A stretch of 6,648 nt of DNA. It comes from Bacteroidales bacterium (lineage in GTDB: Bacteria > Bacteroidota > Bacteroidia > Bacteroidales > VadinHA17). This document shows, one piece after another, positions 6,239 to 6,648 of the stretch. Below the pieces are notes generated by a model. It searched no databases and was not told the DNA's origin. It saw only the letters and a program-made list of their open reading frames with translations. Each line of letters starts with the position of its first letter. Positions within the stretch are counted from its first letter, which is position 1. The stretch covers positions 1 to 6,648 of the forward strand of contig JAKEGI010000011.1 of the NCBI GenBank assembly GCA_022615595.1. The letters run 5' to 3'. The position numbers and the translations under genes were made by a program.

Positions 6239-6648
6239 TGTCTTACCTCCTTCCTGATTTGTTTCAGCCTCTTCATAATATTATTCCTGGCGAGTTCCCT
6301 GTATTTTTCCTCATTGAACCTGTAATAGTATGCCCCCTTCCTTGAAGTCTCCCTCTCCTTATCGTCCTGCTTGTCAAGGAGGTTCATTAAAAGAATCTTC
6401 TTTCGGAAATTCCGCTTGTCGATCTTCCTCCTGTAGATTGCCTCATACAGGCCCTGTAACTGCACCAGCGTAAACTTCTCCGGCAGCAGCTCAAATCCCA
6501 CCGGATGGATCTTAATGCTTTCCACCAGTTCTGACAGCGCCCTGTCAACCATCTTCCGGTGGTCAAAGATCAGGTCCGGAAGATTTGAGATCGACCTCCA
6601 GTGAGCTCCATTCATTTCCTGGTTCATGCGATCTATCTCATGTATGCC
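6235..6648 (-). CDS. NUDIX-related transcriptional regulator, AraR-like, C-terminal part (5' partial)
   Basis: The frame is open to the window edge, adding seven codons (GIHEIDR) before the internal Met at 6627, so the true start lies beyond 6648. The visible 137 residues match the end of NUDIX-domain regulators of the NrtR/AraR type. HWRSISNLPDLIFDH is the close of the NUDIX-like effector domain. A helix (MVDRALSELVE) and PVGFELLPEKF lead into a winged helix containing FTLVQLQGLYEAIY and DKRNFRKKILLMNLLD, the probable recognition helix, then the wing ending in KGAYYYRF. Bacteroides AraR is an arabinose-responsive repressor with this architecture, and the LLPEKFT...LDKRNFRKKIL pattern is very close to it. 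A basic tail (IMKRLKQIRKEVRQ) ends the protein. It is the first visible gene of the operon and overlaps GH127 A by four bases, so it probably controls its own operon. Its promoter and operator are outside the window. Confidence 0.88.
   Translation of the reverse strand, partial: GIHEIDRMNQEMNGAHWRSISNLPDLIFDHRKMVDRALSELVESIKIHPVGFELLPEKFTLVQLQGLYEAIYRRKIDKRNFRKKILLMNLLDKQDDKERETSRKGAYYYRFNEEKYRELARNNIMKRLKQIRKEVRQ
6245..6252 (-). promoter_or_regulatory. Strong Shine-Dalgarno (AAGGAGGT) for GH127 A, inside the regulator gene
   Basis: On the - strand AAGGAGGT lies seven bases before the ATG at 6238. It overlaps the codons for Lys-Glu-Val near the end of the regulator. A match this complete stands out because the other leaders in the window have none. 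With the ATGA overlap it supports the ATG start of GH127 A and efficient re-initiation by ribosomes finishing the regulator. Confidence 0.75.

Noticed and set aside
6235..6627. A complete 130-residue regulator starting at Met 6627
   Set aside because: The frame stays open to the window edge and the family needs an N-terminal NUDIX-like domain upstream, so this Met is internal.

Overview
This window comes from the chromosome of a member of the Bacteroidota, probably a Bacteroidales-like glycan degrader. The evidence is the run of exported lipoproteins, the A-rich leaders without Shine-Dalgarno sequences, the families present (DUF1080, Gfo/Idh/MocA oxidoreductase, DUF1680/GH127 glycosidases), and a NUDIX-type regulator whose DNA-binding half resembles the arabinose regulator AraR of Bacteroides. 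No mobile element, tRNA, rRNA or CRISPR array is visible, and no gene-free stretch exceeds 300 bases.

Layout. The left end (2-1034, + strand) holds the C-terminus of a Gfo/Idh/MocA oxidoreductase. Seventeen bases later comes a DUF1080 (3-keto-disaccharide hydrolase-like) lipoprotein that is split by a one-base frameshift at a CCCC run near 713-716. Restoring one base gives an uninterrupted 238-residue protein. A near-perfect 14-bp palindrome (1035-1063) starts right after its stop codon and separates it from a convergent operon. That operon fills the rest of the window on the - strand, in transcription order: NUDIX/AraR-like regulator (6648-6235, 5' end outside the window), GH127 glycosidase A (6238-4277), GH127 glycosidase B (4266-2287) and a lipoprotein aldose 1-epimerase (2201-1074). 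The regulator and GH127 A overlap by ATGA, with a strong Shine-Dalgarno inside the regulator gene. GH127 B starts 10 bases after A.

How the genes fit together. The - strand operon reads as an arabinose-sensing unit for L-arabinofuranose-containing glycans. Two lipid-anchored GH127 enzymes, both with the complete Glu/Cys catalytic and zinc set, would release beta-L-arabinofuranose or a related sugar. The lipid-anchored mutarotase would interconvert the anomers before uptake, and the regulator would tie expression to an intracellular arabinose signal. No arabinose isomerase, kinase, transporter or SusC/D pair is in view. The + strand pair belongs to a different theme, oxidative 3-keto-sugar chemistry, and may be inactive because of the frameshift. 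I see no wholly new system. The points most worth checking are the coupled regulator-glycosidase arrangement, the divergence and possible different placement of the two GH127 copies, the frameshift and the palindrome.
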